Source: Bacillota bacterium (GTDB taxonomy: Bacteria; Bacillota; Clostridia; Acetivibrionales; DTU013). Taken from it: a stretch of 64,000 bases of DNA. Made by a program: the position numbers and the translations under genes. Location: positions 1 to 64,000 of the forward strand of contig JAEZCO010000076.1 of NCBI GenBank assembly GCA_023433505.1, read 5' to 3'. Of this stretch, positions 22,884 through 32,754 are shown in pieces. The notes under the pieces are model-generated. The model was not told the DNA's origin. It ran no database searches and saw nothing but the letters and a program-made list of their open reading frames with translations. The first letter of the stretch is position 1; each line of letters starts with the position of its first letter.

Positions 22884-25796
22884 CTACCTGACAAAGCCCC
22901 ATCGTGTAATGACCCTACCTCCGGTATCCTTCCAGCCTGTTTTCCAGAAGGGGGCAAAGGAATAGACGCCGGACTCCACCTGTCCTGCCTCCTTTGTCCA
23001 GTAGGAGGTCCATCTTGCCTTATCTCCCTTGTCATTGACACAAAATGCAAAGTTGCATCCTGAGTGTTCACCCTTCTTTAGATTCTTTAATTTATCATAC
23101 AGTCCGCTCAATGCCTTCCAGGATATAGCGATTTCATAGGCCGTCACCTTCTTTTCCTCATCGCGGACAATCCGGATTTTCCCTTCGGAACCGCCGTCTG
23201 TGAAGGCATCCATCACTCCCAGACGCGGCTTTAAGGCTCCATTGGTAGGGTAATAGGTCTGGTAGTTTGTCCCCGGCGCACACAGCCGGTATAGCTCCGG
23301 TATATCCCCTTTGGCAAGCGTAGCCGCAAACAGATAATCCATGTCGGATGCCATGGCTTTTTCGTAGTGCGGCTTTCCAAGAAGCAGGTCATCCTTGTTT
23401 TTGCTTATACAGTCAAAAGCCAGCTGAATACTGTCAACATCGAAAGGGAACGCATAATTGTCGTCTTTGAAAGGAGGGTTTGCCTTATGCTGGTAGTCAG
23501 GTATCTTTGCCATAAAGTAAAAGTTTTTATTATCCCAGGCGGTTTTGACGTCATAGATGACATTGTCGGCTCCTCCGCCGTTATCCAGCTGCTCTTGAAC
23601 CCTGTCCGGGTTGAGGACCGTATCAAGGTAATCGGGATTTCCGCCGCTTACCATGGTTACTTCCTCAATGTCTTCCCAATCCTCCGTATTCCCGTCTACG
23701 GCAATGTGCTTGTAAAGAGCGAATGCTGCCTGAATGTTCTGATTTCCCTCAATTTTTTTACCGCTTGAATATTCAAATGCATATTGAATATTGTATCGGT
23801 TGATGTCGCTTATTTTATGCTCCGCAACGGTGAAGCTGCAATTTTGAATTTCTCCGGGAGCCAGACGTATCAGCTGCTTGCCGGCAGATAGGGCCCAGCC
23901 TTCCGGAGGGGTGATGCTCAAATACCCGCGGATGGATTTATTTGAAACATTTTCAAGCTTCACATCGATGGTTTTTGCCTGAGATACAGGGCAGACAAAG
24001 GAAAGCGGACTGATTTTCACCAGGTTATCCATGTCAAGCTCTGCGGAATCCAATATTCCTTTCAGTTCCTCCGGGGGTTTTCCCGATACGAGATAGACCG
24101 ATTCCCAGGGCTTCAAATCGACGCAGACCTGATCCAGACTGCCGTCTGCAATCTCCGAGCCCAGATAATCGTATAGCTTGACGCCTTTTGTATTCTCCAG
24201 TGTTACCCTGCCTGCATAGTCCCGGTCAGAATACAGCACCGCAGTTGAACTCCCGTCCTTTTTTGCAAACAGGTAGCCCCATAGGGCTTTTGATTCAGGA
24301 TATAACTCTTCCAACAGCCTGCCGTCCTCTAGAAAATACGTCATGGCAGAATAGGCAAGGACCCCGGGTTTTGGGCCTTTTGCCGCCGGATCGTATAGAT
24401 TGAATTCATCCTTGCCCTTATAGGAAAAAGAATACCAGAAAACATGGATGGGGGTGTCTCCGGCCCCCAGCATCTGCAGAAGGTACGTAGGCGCTATGGT
24501 CCTTGCAACCGCCCACTTTCTTTCCGCTTCCGGAAGGCCGCCGAACATGTCCTTTTCGGAAGCACCCAGCTCGGTCTGCCACAGCCCGGCTTTTCCTCCG
24601 GTCACAGACCACTTTTTATCCATTTCCTTTTGAATTTCCACCAGCCCCAGCTGCCCCGGATCGGGTACTCCGTATGCATGGCTCACAGAGCCGTCGATAT
24701 ATCCGGTATCGCTGGTGTTCCTGGCGTAAACGATATCCCGGTTATAGGTTACCGAACCGCCCCCGATAATGTTTACATCAGGATAGTCCGCTTTCACCCT
24801 TTGATAGATCTTTTTGGACATGGCCCTGTAGTCCTCCGCATCTCCGGTGGCCCATGTCCAGCCGTGTATCCAGGGTTCATTCCAGATTTCCCAGTTTTTC
24901 ACCAGGTCCTGCAGCGGAGCTATGGTGTGATAAACCATTTTTGCCTGGGCATCCAGATCGGCAGGCCTGTTTTCGTGTCTGCCATACTTGCTTTTATTGG
25001 GTATGGGCTCCACATTCCAGTCCATATTATAGTTGATATAGCCAAGAGTCAAAATTCCATGCTCATTCAGGAACTTGATCCGTCCTCGCACAGCTTCTAT
25101 CGTTTTCAGGCCGGCTTCATTCTTCGGATCATCCCACAGCATACCATCCTTTACCGGCCAGACCACCGTGGGGTCCACCTTGTCATTGATGCCCCGGACC
25201 CATTTTACACCCATCTTCTCTGCCAGGAGCACATTTTCATCATAGGTCCCGGCATTTTCGACATACAGGCCAAAGGGGGAATTCTCCCGTACTCCTTCCG
25301 CCGCTTTTCTGACAACGCCGAAGCCCATGCTTCTTTTTCCGACCACTCCAGTCTTGCTCATGACCTGAACATTCAGCATATAATAGTCCGCCTGCGCCAA
25401 TGCCGGAAGCTTTAGTTTCACTGTATCCGACTTGCCCTGGGGTATAGTGAATTCATACTGCTTCTCAAGGATATTGTCTTTATTCCTCGTATCGATATCT
25501 ACCCTCACTTCACCGGCCATGTCCTCTTTACGGTCGTTTCTCATTTTTATCAGGATTTCGGGTTCTACTCCGTCTTTCCCCATCACATAAAGCTTTGCCG
25601 GCTCATCCATATCAATGCCTATAATAGCCAATTTCCCCGGGTCCTCCGTAACAGCTGCCACCGCGGCCTTTGCTGTGGTTGCCGTATTTTTGCCGGCTTC
25701 TTTTGCAGGTTCCCGGGAACTGTTGCATCCGGAGGCGGTTACCATTGCGAATAGTATCGCGGTAATTGCCAACAGAAATTGAATGCCTTTCTTCAT
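22884..25796 (-). CDS. Secreted clan-A glycoside hydrolase lipoprotein with CBM9-like C-terminus
   Basis: The lipobox TASGC places Cys24 at the mature N-terminus. After a beta-rich domain (~55-165), residues ~170-530 form a (beta/alpha)8 glycosidase related to GH39. The likely acid/base is E307 in NWEIWNEPW, and the nucleophile E409 in LWQTELGASE, spaced as in clan GH-A. An Ig-like segment (~590-680) precedes a C-terminal CBM9/DOMON-like module beginning HIAVDGNTEDWEDIEE, often used to bind sugar ends. It is anchored outside the cell next to an importer, so it probably releases the imported oligosaccharide. Assignment to a specific GH family is uncertain. Confidence 0.72.
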   Translation of the reverse strand: MKKGIQFLLAITAILFAMVTASGCNSSREPAKEAGKNTATTAKAAVAAVTEDPGKLAIIGIDMDEPAKLYVMGKDGVEPEILIKMRNDRKEDMAGEVRVDIDTRNKDNILEKQYEFTIPQGKSDTVKLKLPALAQADYYMLNVQVMSKTGVVGKRSMGFGVVRKAAEGVRENSPFGLYVENAGTYDENVLLAEKMGVKWVRGINDKVDPTVVWPVKDGMLWDDPKNEAGLKTIEAVRGRIKFLNEHGILTLGYINYNMDWNVEPIPNKSKYGRHENRPADLDAQAKMVYHTIAPLQDLVKNWEIWNEPWIHGWTWATGDAEDYRAMSKKIYQRVKADYPDVNIIGGGSVTYNRDIVYARNTSDTGYIDGSVSHAYGVPDPGQLGLVEIQKEMDKKWSVTGGKAGLWQTELGASEKDMFGGLPEAERKWAVARTIAPTYLLQMLGAGDTPIHVFWYSFSYKGKDEFNLYDPAAKGPKPGVLAYSAMTYFLEDGRLLEELYPESKALWGYLFAKKDGSSTAVLYSDRDYAGRVTLENTKGVKLYDYLGSEIADGSLDQVCVDLKPWESVYLVSGKPPEELKGILDSAELDMDNLVKISPLSFVCPVSQAKTIDVKLENVSNKSIRGYLSITPPEGWALSAGKQLIRLAPGEIQNCSFTVAEHKISDINRYNIQYAFEYSSGKKIEGNQNIQAAFALYKHIAVDGNTEDWEDIEEVTMVSGGNPDYLDTVLNPDRVQEQLDNGGGADNVIYDVKTAWDNKNFYFMAKIPDYQHKANPPFKDDNYAFPFDVDSIQLAFDCISKNKDDLLLGKPHYEKAMASDMDYLFAATLAKGDIPELYRLCAPGTNYQTYYPTNGALKPRLGVMDAFTDGGSEGKIRIVRDEEKKVTAYEIAISWKALSGLYDKLKNLKKGEHSGCNFAFCVNDKGDKARWTSYWTKEAGQVESGVYSFAPFWKTGWKDTGGRVITRWGFVR

Positions 25797-25918
25797 ACAA
25801 TTCTCCTCTCAAGCCAATGACAATGGGGACGGTCTTGACAGCATGTCTTTAGAAAAGCTGCCGTATCCGTCCCCACTGAAATTCAATATTCATGCCTTAC
25901 TGACAATCATCAAGCCTG

Positions 25919-28402
25919 TCAGTAAAGAGCTGCTCCCTGCAAGGTCACATTCCCCGTGCCTGAGGTTGACTGAACCCATTTGATGTTCAAGGTCTGGCCC
26001 GCTGAACCTGCTTTGAAAACAAGGGTGTATACCTTGTCATAGGAATCGCTTGCTTTGGTCGTGGTATTTGTATAATCCGCAGCCGAGCCGTCAGACAAAT
26101 GTGCTGTCAGCGTAGCTCCTGAACTCCATCCTCCGACATACACCTTTATTGTACGGGTTGAGGTATCTGCAGGTACACTAATGGAAAACCCTTTATTTTG
26201 TCCCGCGATATAGATGCCGTTATTATTTGAGCCGCTGGCCGTGGGCGTCCCGTCGCTCCAGGCCATCTGCCGCGGATCGTCGGTATAGTTGGAAACCGTA
26301 CCGGAGCCGACAAGGGTATAGTTGCTGATTTTGCTTCCCCCGCCGGCTTTGTGGTCGTAGCCGTACCAATGGGCCCAATCGGTAGTCCCTGTCGCAGTGA
26401 GGTTGACCGAAGCCGATGAGGTACTGACTGAGCCGGTAAGAGAACCACCGGCCGCCGGAGTTGGTGTTGGCGTAGGCACCGGCGTTGGTGTAGCTGTAGA
26501 ACCCGGTGTAGATGTTGCAGTGGGTGTAGGCGTCGAAGCTATTGTTCCTGCCATACGGTACAGCAATACCTTTCCCCTGCCGTCTTCCTCTACAAACACC
26601 TCATATTCCCCATTGGAGCGCTGTATTGCCTGAATAGCATCGGGAAAATCCACCCAGCCCACAAAATTACCCACCTCAGTTCCTGGAATCATCGTACCCA
26701 GGTACGCCCCGGAATTGCTGTCATAGACGCGGATCTCCCCGCGTTCCGAAAGCTGGGTCTGTGAAATTCCTTCCGGCCCTTTGGTAAAATAAGCACAGAA
26801 TATCCGGTCTTTTTCAATGCACATGGCCTTGACTACGATGCGCTTCTCAAAATCCTGCGTTGACTGGGGATCCGGTTCGTTGGGGTCGCATTCGTACGGA
26901 AGGACGATAGGATAACCGGCATGTAAAGTCCTCGAAGTGCTCCAATTGTCATACCTTCTGATTTCCCTGCCTACCATGCCCCATTCCCGGCCTGTCTTGG
27001 GGCGGGCGGAAGTATATCCGGCAAGGTACATGGTATCTGTCTCGGGAAGATATTGCAGCCTTTCAAGCTGGCTAAATACATTGGTGCTGTATGTCGTTAT
27101 ATGGGCCCTGTCATACAACGGGACACCGTAAGAATTCACTCCCTGGTAATTATACCGTGTAATGGACCCATTCTCATTTCCATACCATACATTTCCGTTG
27201 GAATCTACATACCATGCCCACGGATACTCTTCGACACCGTCGGCACTGATATACTCACTGCTTTGAATATCTCCGTCGCCGTTATTGTCGCGCCATATCC
27301 ACCGTCCGCTGCTGGGCTGGCTTGGCGGCCAGGTGTCTGTATTTGAATCGATGTCATGGGATGCGATAAAGCCGGCGGGGACAGCGATTTCACCGTCAAA
27401 GCGGTAGATGGCAATGCCTTTTTCAAAGGAACCGGTGATGAACATGAACTTCCGCCCATTCATATAGCGGATCACCGGTGAAGTCTGCCCGTGCACCTCT
27501 CCTGCCTGCAGATGCAGCCTAGGGTCCCTGGGGTACTTTACTTCATCAAGGGTATAGGCATATAGCGTTGCTTCCGTCCCCGGCGCCGTCTTGCTGTAAT
27601 CCATCTTGTAATGCTCCTCGATCCCGTACAGGTCCAGACCATCCGTTGTAGGGTCTGCGGATGCGACGTCCATGAAGATATCGTCTCTTACCTCCCACAC
27701 CAGCTGCCCGCTAGGCGTCAGCTTTCTTATGCATGAGCTTTGGACATCGTTGCCGGGATTCAGCGCCACGTATATATTCCCCGAAGAGTCCATGCCAATT
27801 CCGGCCAAGCCCCAGAACTTGGTTGGGGTAACAACGCCCGGAGTACCTGCGCCGATGCCTCCGTTTTCTCCGAAGGTATGGTCAAGAACCGGAGTGCCTG
27901 TTACATTGTAAAACAGTATCTGCTTCCTTGGCCCGTTTTCCGCAACCATCAGCTTCCCGTCAGTCGAAACGGCAAGAGCGGTGGGCTGGACAACATCCGT
28001 AATCCTCTTGCTGCCGCCCTTTATCACATTCCCGCTCTCTATGCTCCATGTTACGCCGCTGATGGTAACCGCTTTGCCATTGATGCCCATATCCTGGTTA
28101 CCGATTACATCGCCGTCCTTATAGATGCCATAATATCTTCCGCCCTCGTCCCAATCGCTTTGGGTATAGCATGTGCCGTCTGAAGTAGTCACCATTTGCT
28201 GTATATAGTTCTGTACCCATTTTTCGTTCGCACCGCCGTAAGTATTGCCAAACCAGGACCTTGTATAGCTGATGCTCCCATTTGTGTAAGTGGTACCGGC
28301 AAATACAGGTGCAACAGGCAGTACCGTATATGAGACAAATACTACTGTGATAAGCAGGGCCAATAAAACCGCCAATCTCTTATATCCTTTTTTCCCGTAC
28401 AT
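25919..28402 (-). CDS. Secreted beta-propeller protein with C-terminal DWAHWYGYD module
   Basis: The signal peptide is cleaved after PVAPVFA (~residue 35). Residues ~60-630 contain repeated NHL/SMP-30-like propeller strands (STDGKLMVAENGPRKQILFY, MDSSGNIYVALNPG, VDSNGNVWYGNENG). A Pro/Thr linker (TPTPTATSTPGSTATP...) joins a C-terminal ~155-residue module with TDWAHWYGYD, IKVYVGGWSSGATLTAHLSD and AGQTLNIKW. The same module forms nearly all of the next lipoprotein. The protein is likely exposed at or released from the cell surface and binds carbohydrate through the module. No catalytic residues are evident. Confidence 0.7.
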   Translation of the reverse strand: MYGKKGYKRLAVLLALLITVVFVSYTVLPVAPVFAGTTYTNGSISYTRSWFGNTYGGANEKWVQNYIQQMVTTSDGTCYTQSDWDEGGRYYGIYKDGDVIGNQDMGINGKAVTISGVTWSIESGNVIKGGSKRITDVVQPTALAVSTDGKLMVAENGPRKQILFYNVTGTPVLDHTFGENGGIGAGTPGVVTPTKFWGLAGIGMDSSGNIYVALNPGNDVQSSCIRKLTPSGQLVWEVRDDIFMDVASADPTTDGLDLYGIEEHYKMDYSKTAPGTEATLYAYTLDEVKYPRDPRLHLQAGEVHGQTSPVIRYMNGRKFMFITGSFEKGIAIYRFDGEIAVPAGFIASHDIDSNTDTWPPSQPSSGRWIWRDNNGDGDIQSSEYISADGVEEYPWAWYVDSNGNVWYGNENGSITRYNYQGVNSYGVPLYDRAHITTYSTNVFSQLERLQYLPETDTMYLAGYTSARPKTGREWGMVGREIRRYDNWSTSRTLHAGYPIVLPYECDPNEPDPQSTQDFEKRIVVKAMCIEKDRIFCAYFTKGPEGISQTQLSERGEIRVYDSNSGAYLGTMIPGTEVGNFVGWVDFPDAIQAIQRSNGEYEVFVEEDGRGKVLLYRMAGTIASTPTPTATSTPGSTATPTPVPTPTPTPAAGGSLTGSVSTSSASVNLTATGTTDWAHWYGYDHKAGGGSKISNYTLVGSGTVSNYTDDPRQMAWSDGTPTASGSNNNGIYIAGQNKGFSISVPADTSTRTIKVYVGGWSSGATLTAHLSDGSAADYTNTTTKASDSYDKVYTLVFKAGSAGQTLNIKWVQSTSGTGNVTLQGAALY

Positions 28403-28430
28403 AGTTCACTACTCCTTTCAATTTCCAATA

Positions 28431-28470
28431 GGGGCATGCCCCCCTCGCTGCGGGCGAAATGAATTCGCCC
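28431..28470. repeat. Two adjacent intergenic palindromes
   Basis: GGGGCATGCCCC (28431-28442) is followed by GGGCGAA...TTCGCCC (28452-28470). They lie between the lipoprotein and propeller genes and look like the dispersed GC-rich palindromes found between clostridial genes. They may protect or partly terminate the shared transcript. Confidence 0.45.
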
Positions 28471-28509
28471 TACGCTGCACGTTGTTCAAAATATACAATC
28501 AACTGCCGG

Positions 28510-29223
28510 TTAATCCAGCGCAGCAGCCTGCAAAGTCACATTGCCCTCATCTGTTGACGCCTGCAGCCATTTGACATTGAGTGTTTGTCCATCCGAGCCT
28601 GCATTGAAGACCAGGGTATATACCCTGTCAAAGGAATCGCTTGCCTGGTCGGTGGTCTCGGTATAGTCGGGAGCAGACCCGTCGGAAAGATGGGCCATCA
28701 GCATGCCGCTTGACTGCCATCCGCCGACATATACTTTTAAAGTATGAGCGGCGGTACCAGCAGGGACATCAATGGAAAATCCGCTGCCTCTTCCTTCAAC
28801 ATAGATGCCGGTGTTATTTGTCCCGCTGGCTGTCGGTGCTCCGTCACTCCAGCTGATCTGGCGGGGGTCGTCTTCATAATTGGTAACGGCCCCTGTCCCA
28901 AGGACGGTATAATTACCAATCTTGCTTCCGCCATCCGCCTTCTGGTCGTAGCCATACCAATGCGCCCAATCCGTTATCCCCACCGCCGTGAGGTCCACTG
29001 CTTCTGCTGAATCCTCGGATGTAGCTGTCAGCGACCCGCTGGCTGCCGCAGTTGCAGCTGAAGTTTCCGCCGCAGCGGTAGATGCCGCACTGCTTTCAGA
29101 CGTCTGAGTTCCGGCGGCATCCGCGGCTGCCGGATCTTTTCCTCCGCTGCCGCAGCCTGCTGCCGCCATTGCAATTAAACATACGACCAGGAAGAGTGTC
29201 CCGAGTTTTTTGATGGTTTTCAT
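28510..29223 (-). CDS. Lipoprotein consisting of the DWAHWYGYD module
   Basis: The lipobox AAAGC (Cys24) is followed by a ~50-residue Ala/Ser/Thr linker. Residues ~75-237 are one copy of the module seen at the C-terminus of the propeller protein; I estimate about 70% identity over ~155 residues, with identical TDWAHWYGYD, IYV, KVYVGGW and AHLSDGSA blocks. The module looks like a beta-sandwich and is probably carbohydrate-binding, though I can cite no characterised family. AAGGAGG precedes the ATG. It is the first gene after the conserved regulatory element at 29287-29366. Confidence 0.7.
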   Translation of the reverse strand: MKTIKKLGTLFLVVCLIAMAAAGCGSGGKDPAAADAAGTQTSESSAASTAAAETSAATAAASGSLTATSEDSAEAVDLTAVGITDWAHWYGYDQKADGGSKIGNYTVLGTGAVTNYEDDPRQISWSDGAPTASGTNNTGIYVEGRGSGFSIDVPAGTAAHTLKVYVGGWQSSGMLMAHLSDGSAPDYTETTDQASDSFDRVYTLVFNAGSDGQTLNVKWLQASTDEGNVTLQAAALD

Positions 29224-29286
29224 CCCATGACCTCCTTAAAGATTTGAAAAATTACCGGGCAAGCCTGCATGAAGCCGGTGCCCTTT

Positions 29287-29366
29287 ATTCTTTCATAGTA
29301 ATGGAGATTCCCCCCGTCCGAAAGGCCACAATCCTACTAAAAATATGGCTATATTACTGAAAAAAC
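29287..29366 (-). promoter_or_regulatory. Conserved ~77-bp upstream element (copy 2), candidate YesN-type site
   Basis: It pairs with 22781-22857. The core, ATAGCCATATTTTTAGTAGG read on the minus strand and followed by ATTGTGGCCTTT, differs from copy 1 at only a few positions. It ends 64 bp before the lipoprotein start and abuts the kinase stop codon at 29371, so it drives the lipoprotein, propeller and glycosidase genes separately from the regulator genes. Confidence 0.65.
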
Positions 29367-29370
29367 CATT

Positions 29371-31095
29371 TTATGTTTCAACCGCCTTCAACCGGATAAT
29401 CACCCGGGTGCCTTGGTTTACTTGGCTCTCAATGGCCACACCGTAGCTTTCGCCATAATAGGACTGGATCCGCCGGATCAGGTTCCTGATCCCATAGCCT
29501 CCATGGGTTGTCTCATAATTCAGGCTGAGTATTTTATCCACGGTTTCCCGGCTCATCCCGAACCCATTGTCCGTCACTTCCAGCAGGATGTCGCCTTCCT
29601 GCACAAAGCCGCCGATGGTGATGGTCCCTCCCTCGCCTCTCCCTTTCAAGCCGTGAAAAACCGCATTTTCCACCACAGGCTGCAAGGTATGCTTGATAAT
29701 GGATTTTCCCATCAAGTCGCCGCCGATATTGACCTCAAGACGATATTGGTTCCGATGGGTAAAATTCACAATCTCAATATACTCCCGGATCATACTCAAC
29801 TCATCCGATATCCTGATGATGTAATATCCTTTGCTCAGCGCAATCCGGTAGTAATTTGTGAGTGAATCGATAATATTGCTGGTAGCATTGTCATTTTTAC
29901 GCAAAACAGACCACTTTATCGTAGACAGTGTGTTGTACAGCAGATGCGGATTGAACCGTGCCTGGAGCAGCTCCATCTCCAGCAGACTGTTCCGGTTTTT
30001 CGCATCCAGCAGGTCCTTGTACATCCCGTTCATTTTAACGAGGATGGAGAGAAATTTCCGTTTAATGATGGCAATCTCATCATCCGGGCCTATATCGGGC
30101 ATTTCATTGTTCAGCAGCAATTCATCATTGCTTTTCAGGTAATTGATAAAGCTGTTCAGGCTTTTGGTAAGCCTGTTTGAGGTGCGGAAGGACTCCAGGA
30201 TAATGACGGTAATGAAGAGCAGGAAAGCGATGAAAATATAGAACAGGATCCGAACGTATCCTTTGAGGATGGTGCTTCTGGGGACGGCTACCACCACCAT
30301 GCTTTTGTCTGCCATGGTCTTGCTGCCTATTGTGAAATACCCGTCCTCGCTAAACCCTTCACCGCGGCCCGCCGCAAGCTTATTGGGCCCAACCCTGTAA
30401 TACAGGATTGTCCCGGCGCTGTTTACATGCATAATAACATCCCCGTCGGATATGTTTTTAATATCATCCAGATGCCGGCTGATTCTGTCATAAGGGATAT
30501 TGATCTCCAGAAGTCCCTGATGTTTGGTAAAATCGGATATGTTGCGGTAAAAGGAAAGATAGGATTTCGCATGGCGGCTGTCAAATTTTACGGCCGGGCT
30601 CCACAGCTCATCATTGATGCGGGAGTCCAGTGCATTTTTTCCAAAGCCGCCGTCCTCAAGGCTGCCGAATTTTGTTATATAGGCATCTTCAAAGCCGCTA
30701 TAATCCGCCAGGTAGAATTTGAATGCGTCAATATCGCTCCCCCAATTGGCAAGGTGGTTTGTCAGTGATTTCATCATTGCACGGAAGTCGGCGATTTTAT
30801 CCATATCCCATTCAAAATAGCCCTCGAGGCCTGATATAACATTGTTGCTGGTGACGATGATCCGGCTGGACTGGATATACAGCATCAGTTCCCCGTTCAC
30901 CGACTCGGTGCAGGTGTCCAGGCTCTGGCTGATCCTGCTCCTGTAGTCCTTCAAAACGCTATAATACATGCTGGTATAGATAAAAACAGAGGTGACGATG
31001 AAAGGCACCAGCGCCAGGAAGATGAGATTCAGAAGAATTCTCCGGCGGATGCTGTTTCCGTGGGGCAAATTGGGAAACCATTTTATTGTCTTCAT
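29371..31095 (-). CDS. YesM-type sensor histidine kinase
   Basis: Two membrane helices (~22-42 and ~280-305) enclose an extracellular dCache-like sensor domain. A HAMP-like linker, the His_kinase domain with the phosphoacceptor in ARFNPHLLYNTLSTIKW and a C-terminal HATPase (VVENAVFHGLKGRG, GYGIRNLIRRI) follow. This is the HPK8/YesM class that phosphorylates AraC-type response regulators. Its gene begins 16 bp after the response-regulator gene. It probably senses the polysaccharide product handled by the adjoining lipoprotein and transporter. Confidence 0.92.
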   Translation of the reverse strand: MKTIKWFPNLPHGNSIRRRILLNLIFLALVPFIVTSVFIYTSMYYSVLKDYRSRISQSLDTCTESVNGELMLYIQSSRIIVTSNNVISGLEGYFEWDMDKIADFRAMMKSLTNHLANWGSDIDAFKFYLADYSGFEDAYITKFGSLEDGGFGKNALDSRINDELWSPAVKFDSRHAKSYLSFYRNISDFTKHQGLLEINIPYDRISRHLDDIKNISDGDVIMHVNSAGTILYYRVGPNKLAAGRGEGFSEDGYFTIGSKTMADKSMVVVAVPRSTILKGYVRILFYIFIAFLLFITVIILESFRTSNRLTKSLNSFINYLKSNDELLLNNEMPDIGPDDEIAIIKRKFLSILVKMNGMYKDLLDAKNRNSLLEMELLQARFNPHLLYNTLSTIKWSVLRKNDNATSNIIDSLTNYYRIALSKGYYIIRISDELSMIREYIEIVNFTHRNQYRLEVNIGGDLMGKSIIKHTLQPVVENAVFHGLKGRGEGGTITIGGFVQEGDILLEVTDNGFGMSRETVDKILSLNYETTHGGYGIRNLIRRIQSYYGESYGVAIESQVNQGTRVIIRLKAVET

Positions 31096-31110
31096 TGCAT
31101 ACCCCGCTGT

Positions 31111-32724
31111 TTATACGGTATTTTTGTTGGAATACTGCTTTGGGGTCAATCCCGTAAACTCCTTGAAAACCCAGCTGAAATAGGACTTATCCTTATAGCC
31201 TATTTTTTCTGCAATCTCATAGATTTTATAGCTGGGGTCCGTCAGCATTTTTTTGGCCGTTTCCATCCGTTTGCTTAAAAGATAATCAAAAATCGTACTG
31301 CCGGTATGCTGCTTGAAAATAGCATTGGCGTAACTTGGACTGATATAGAGGGGCTTGACGATCTGGTCGATATTGCTGATCTCCGAGAAATTCCGATCGA
31401 TTTCAGCTTTGATATCTTCAACAATTTTTTTAAACCGGCTGTTGCCATTTCTGTTCAAATACTGCCGGACGATTTCCAGGATATTGATAAGCCACTGCCT
31501 TATGTCCAGGATGGTTTCAAACCTGGAGAGCTTTACATACATGGATGTTTCACTGTCAAAGATGCTTCCCAGGCTTTCGTTTTTTTCCAGCAGTACGGTC
31601 TGTACAATATTGATAATGGAAAAGCTGAGGCTTTTAATATAAGGTTCCGGCATTCCTGTCCCCGGTTTATAATATTTGTCCACAAAACGAACAATATCAC
31701 TGCCGCCGCCCTGTTCCAGGATAATACCGAGTTCGTTTCTCAAGCATTGAAGGTCGTATTTGGGGAGCGCATCCGCCCCTTTCACCTCAGAGGCCAGAAT
31801 GATGCGGTTTCCGGCGCTGTAAAACTTGGATTTGACGGCATACTCGGCTTTTTCAAATAATCTGGGTATATCCGGCAGTGAAGCTGTAAAATCGCTGACG
31901 CCCATGGTAATTTCAAAATTGAGTTTTGTATTTACCTCCTTCTTAAAACTTCCAAGGGCCTGCAAGACCGGTTCAAGAACCCCCTGTCCGCCGCTGGCGC
32001 CGCCGATAAGGATCAAAGCCAGGCTATTGTAATTATGTAAGACCGAATATACGGTATGCTCCTGTATCCGGATGCTCTCAGCACAATTCTTCATACTGTA
32101 CACATGCATGAATTTCTGCTCAATGGAAATATCCGGGTAGGTCAAATCATAATTGTCGATCTGCATGAAAACAACGGAATAATATTTGTCCCTGCAATCA
32201 ATCCTGAGAAATTTCATATACTCCAAAATCTCATGGATGTCCTGCACTCTCCCGTACAACAGGTCCCTGAAAAACTGCTCCTGCAAGGCGGGCCGGCTGG
32301 CTTCCAGCTGCAGCTTCAGGTCCCGCATGGCCCTCTCCCGGTCAATTTCGCCTTGCCTGAGATTCACCACATTTTCCAGCGCCCGGGTCAGTTCCATGAG
32401 ACTGATGGGTTTAAGGACATAGGCGTAGGCATGCAGGTCCATTGCCTCCTTGATATAATTGAAATCATCAAAGCAGCTCATGAAGACGAACCTGGCTTCC
32501 GGAAGCTCACGGCTGATATATTCCGCCATTTTCAATCCGTCCATCAGGGGCATGGCCACATCGGTCAGGATAATATCCGGCTTTAATTCCAGCGCTTTCA
32601 AGCAGCCCTCCATGCCGTTGGCAGCCATGCCGGCCACCTTGATGCCCAGGCTCTCCCAATGGACCAGATCATGGATCCCTTCGCGGTCCGACGGGTCATC
32701 GTCGACAATGAGTACGGAAAACAT
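31111..32724 (-). CDS. YesN-type response regulator (REC-AraC)
   Basis: The N-terminal receiver domain (FSVLIVDDDPSDREG, phosphoacceptor Asp in DIILTDVAMP, K in YVLKPIS) is joined by a ~260-residue helical linker to a C-terminal AraC double helix-turn-helix (SPSYANAIFKQHTG, IYEIAEKIGYKDKSYFSWVF). The start at 32724 is chosen from where receiver homology begins; upstream codons to 32811 are non-homologous. It likely binds the ~77-bp elements before 29223 and 22729. The partner kinase gene is 16 bp downstream. Confidence 0.92.
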   Translation of the reverse strand: MFSVLIVDDDPSDREGIHDLVHWESLGIKVAGMAANGMEGCLKALELKPDIILTDVAMPLMDGLKMAEYISRELPEARFVFMSCFDDFNYIKEAMDLHAYAYVLKPISLMELTRALENVVNLRQGEIDRERAMRDLKLQLEASRPALQEQFFRDLLYGRVQDIHEILEYMKFLRIDCRDKYYSVVFMQIDNYDLTYPDISIEQKFMHVYSMKNCAESIRIQEHTVYSVLHNYNSLALILIGGASGGQGVLEPVLQALGSFKKEVNTKLNFEITMGVSDFTASLPDIPRLFEKAEYAVKSKFYSAGNRIILASEVKGADALPKYDLQCLRNELGIILEQGGGSDIVRFVDKYYKPGTGMPEPYIKSLSFSIINIVQTVLLEKNESLGSIFDSETSMYVKLSRFETILDIRQWLINILEIVRQYLNRNGNSRFKKIVEDIKAEIDRNFSEISNIDQIVKPLYISPSYANAIFKQHTGSTIFDYLLSKRMETAKKMLTDPSYKIYEIAEKIGYKDKSYFSWVFKEFTGLTPKQYSNKNTV

Positions 32725-32754
32725 TCCACCGATTCCCCCTTTGCTTTTGCAGAT

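Noticed and set aside
24444..25415. 323-codon open frame on the plus strand inside the glycosidase lipoprotein gene
   Set aside because: It is antisense to a gene with a clear signal peptide and catalytic motifs, and its translation has no recognisable domain or ribosome binding site.
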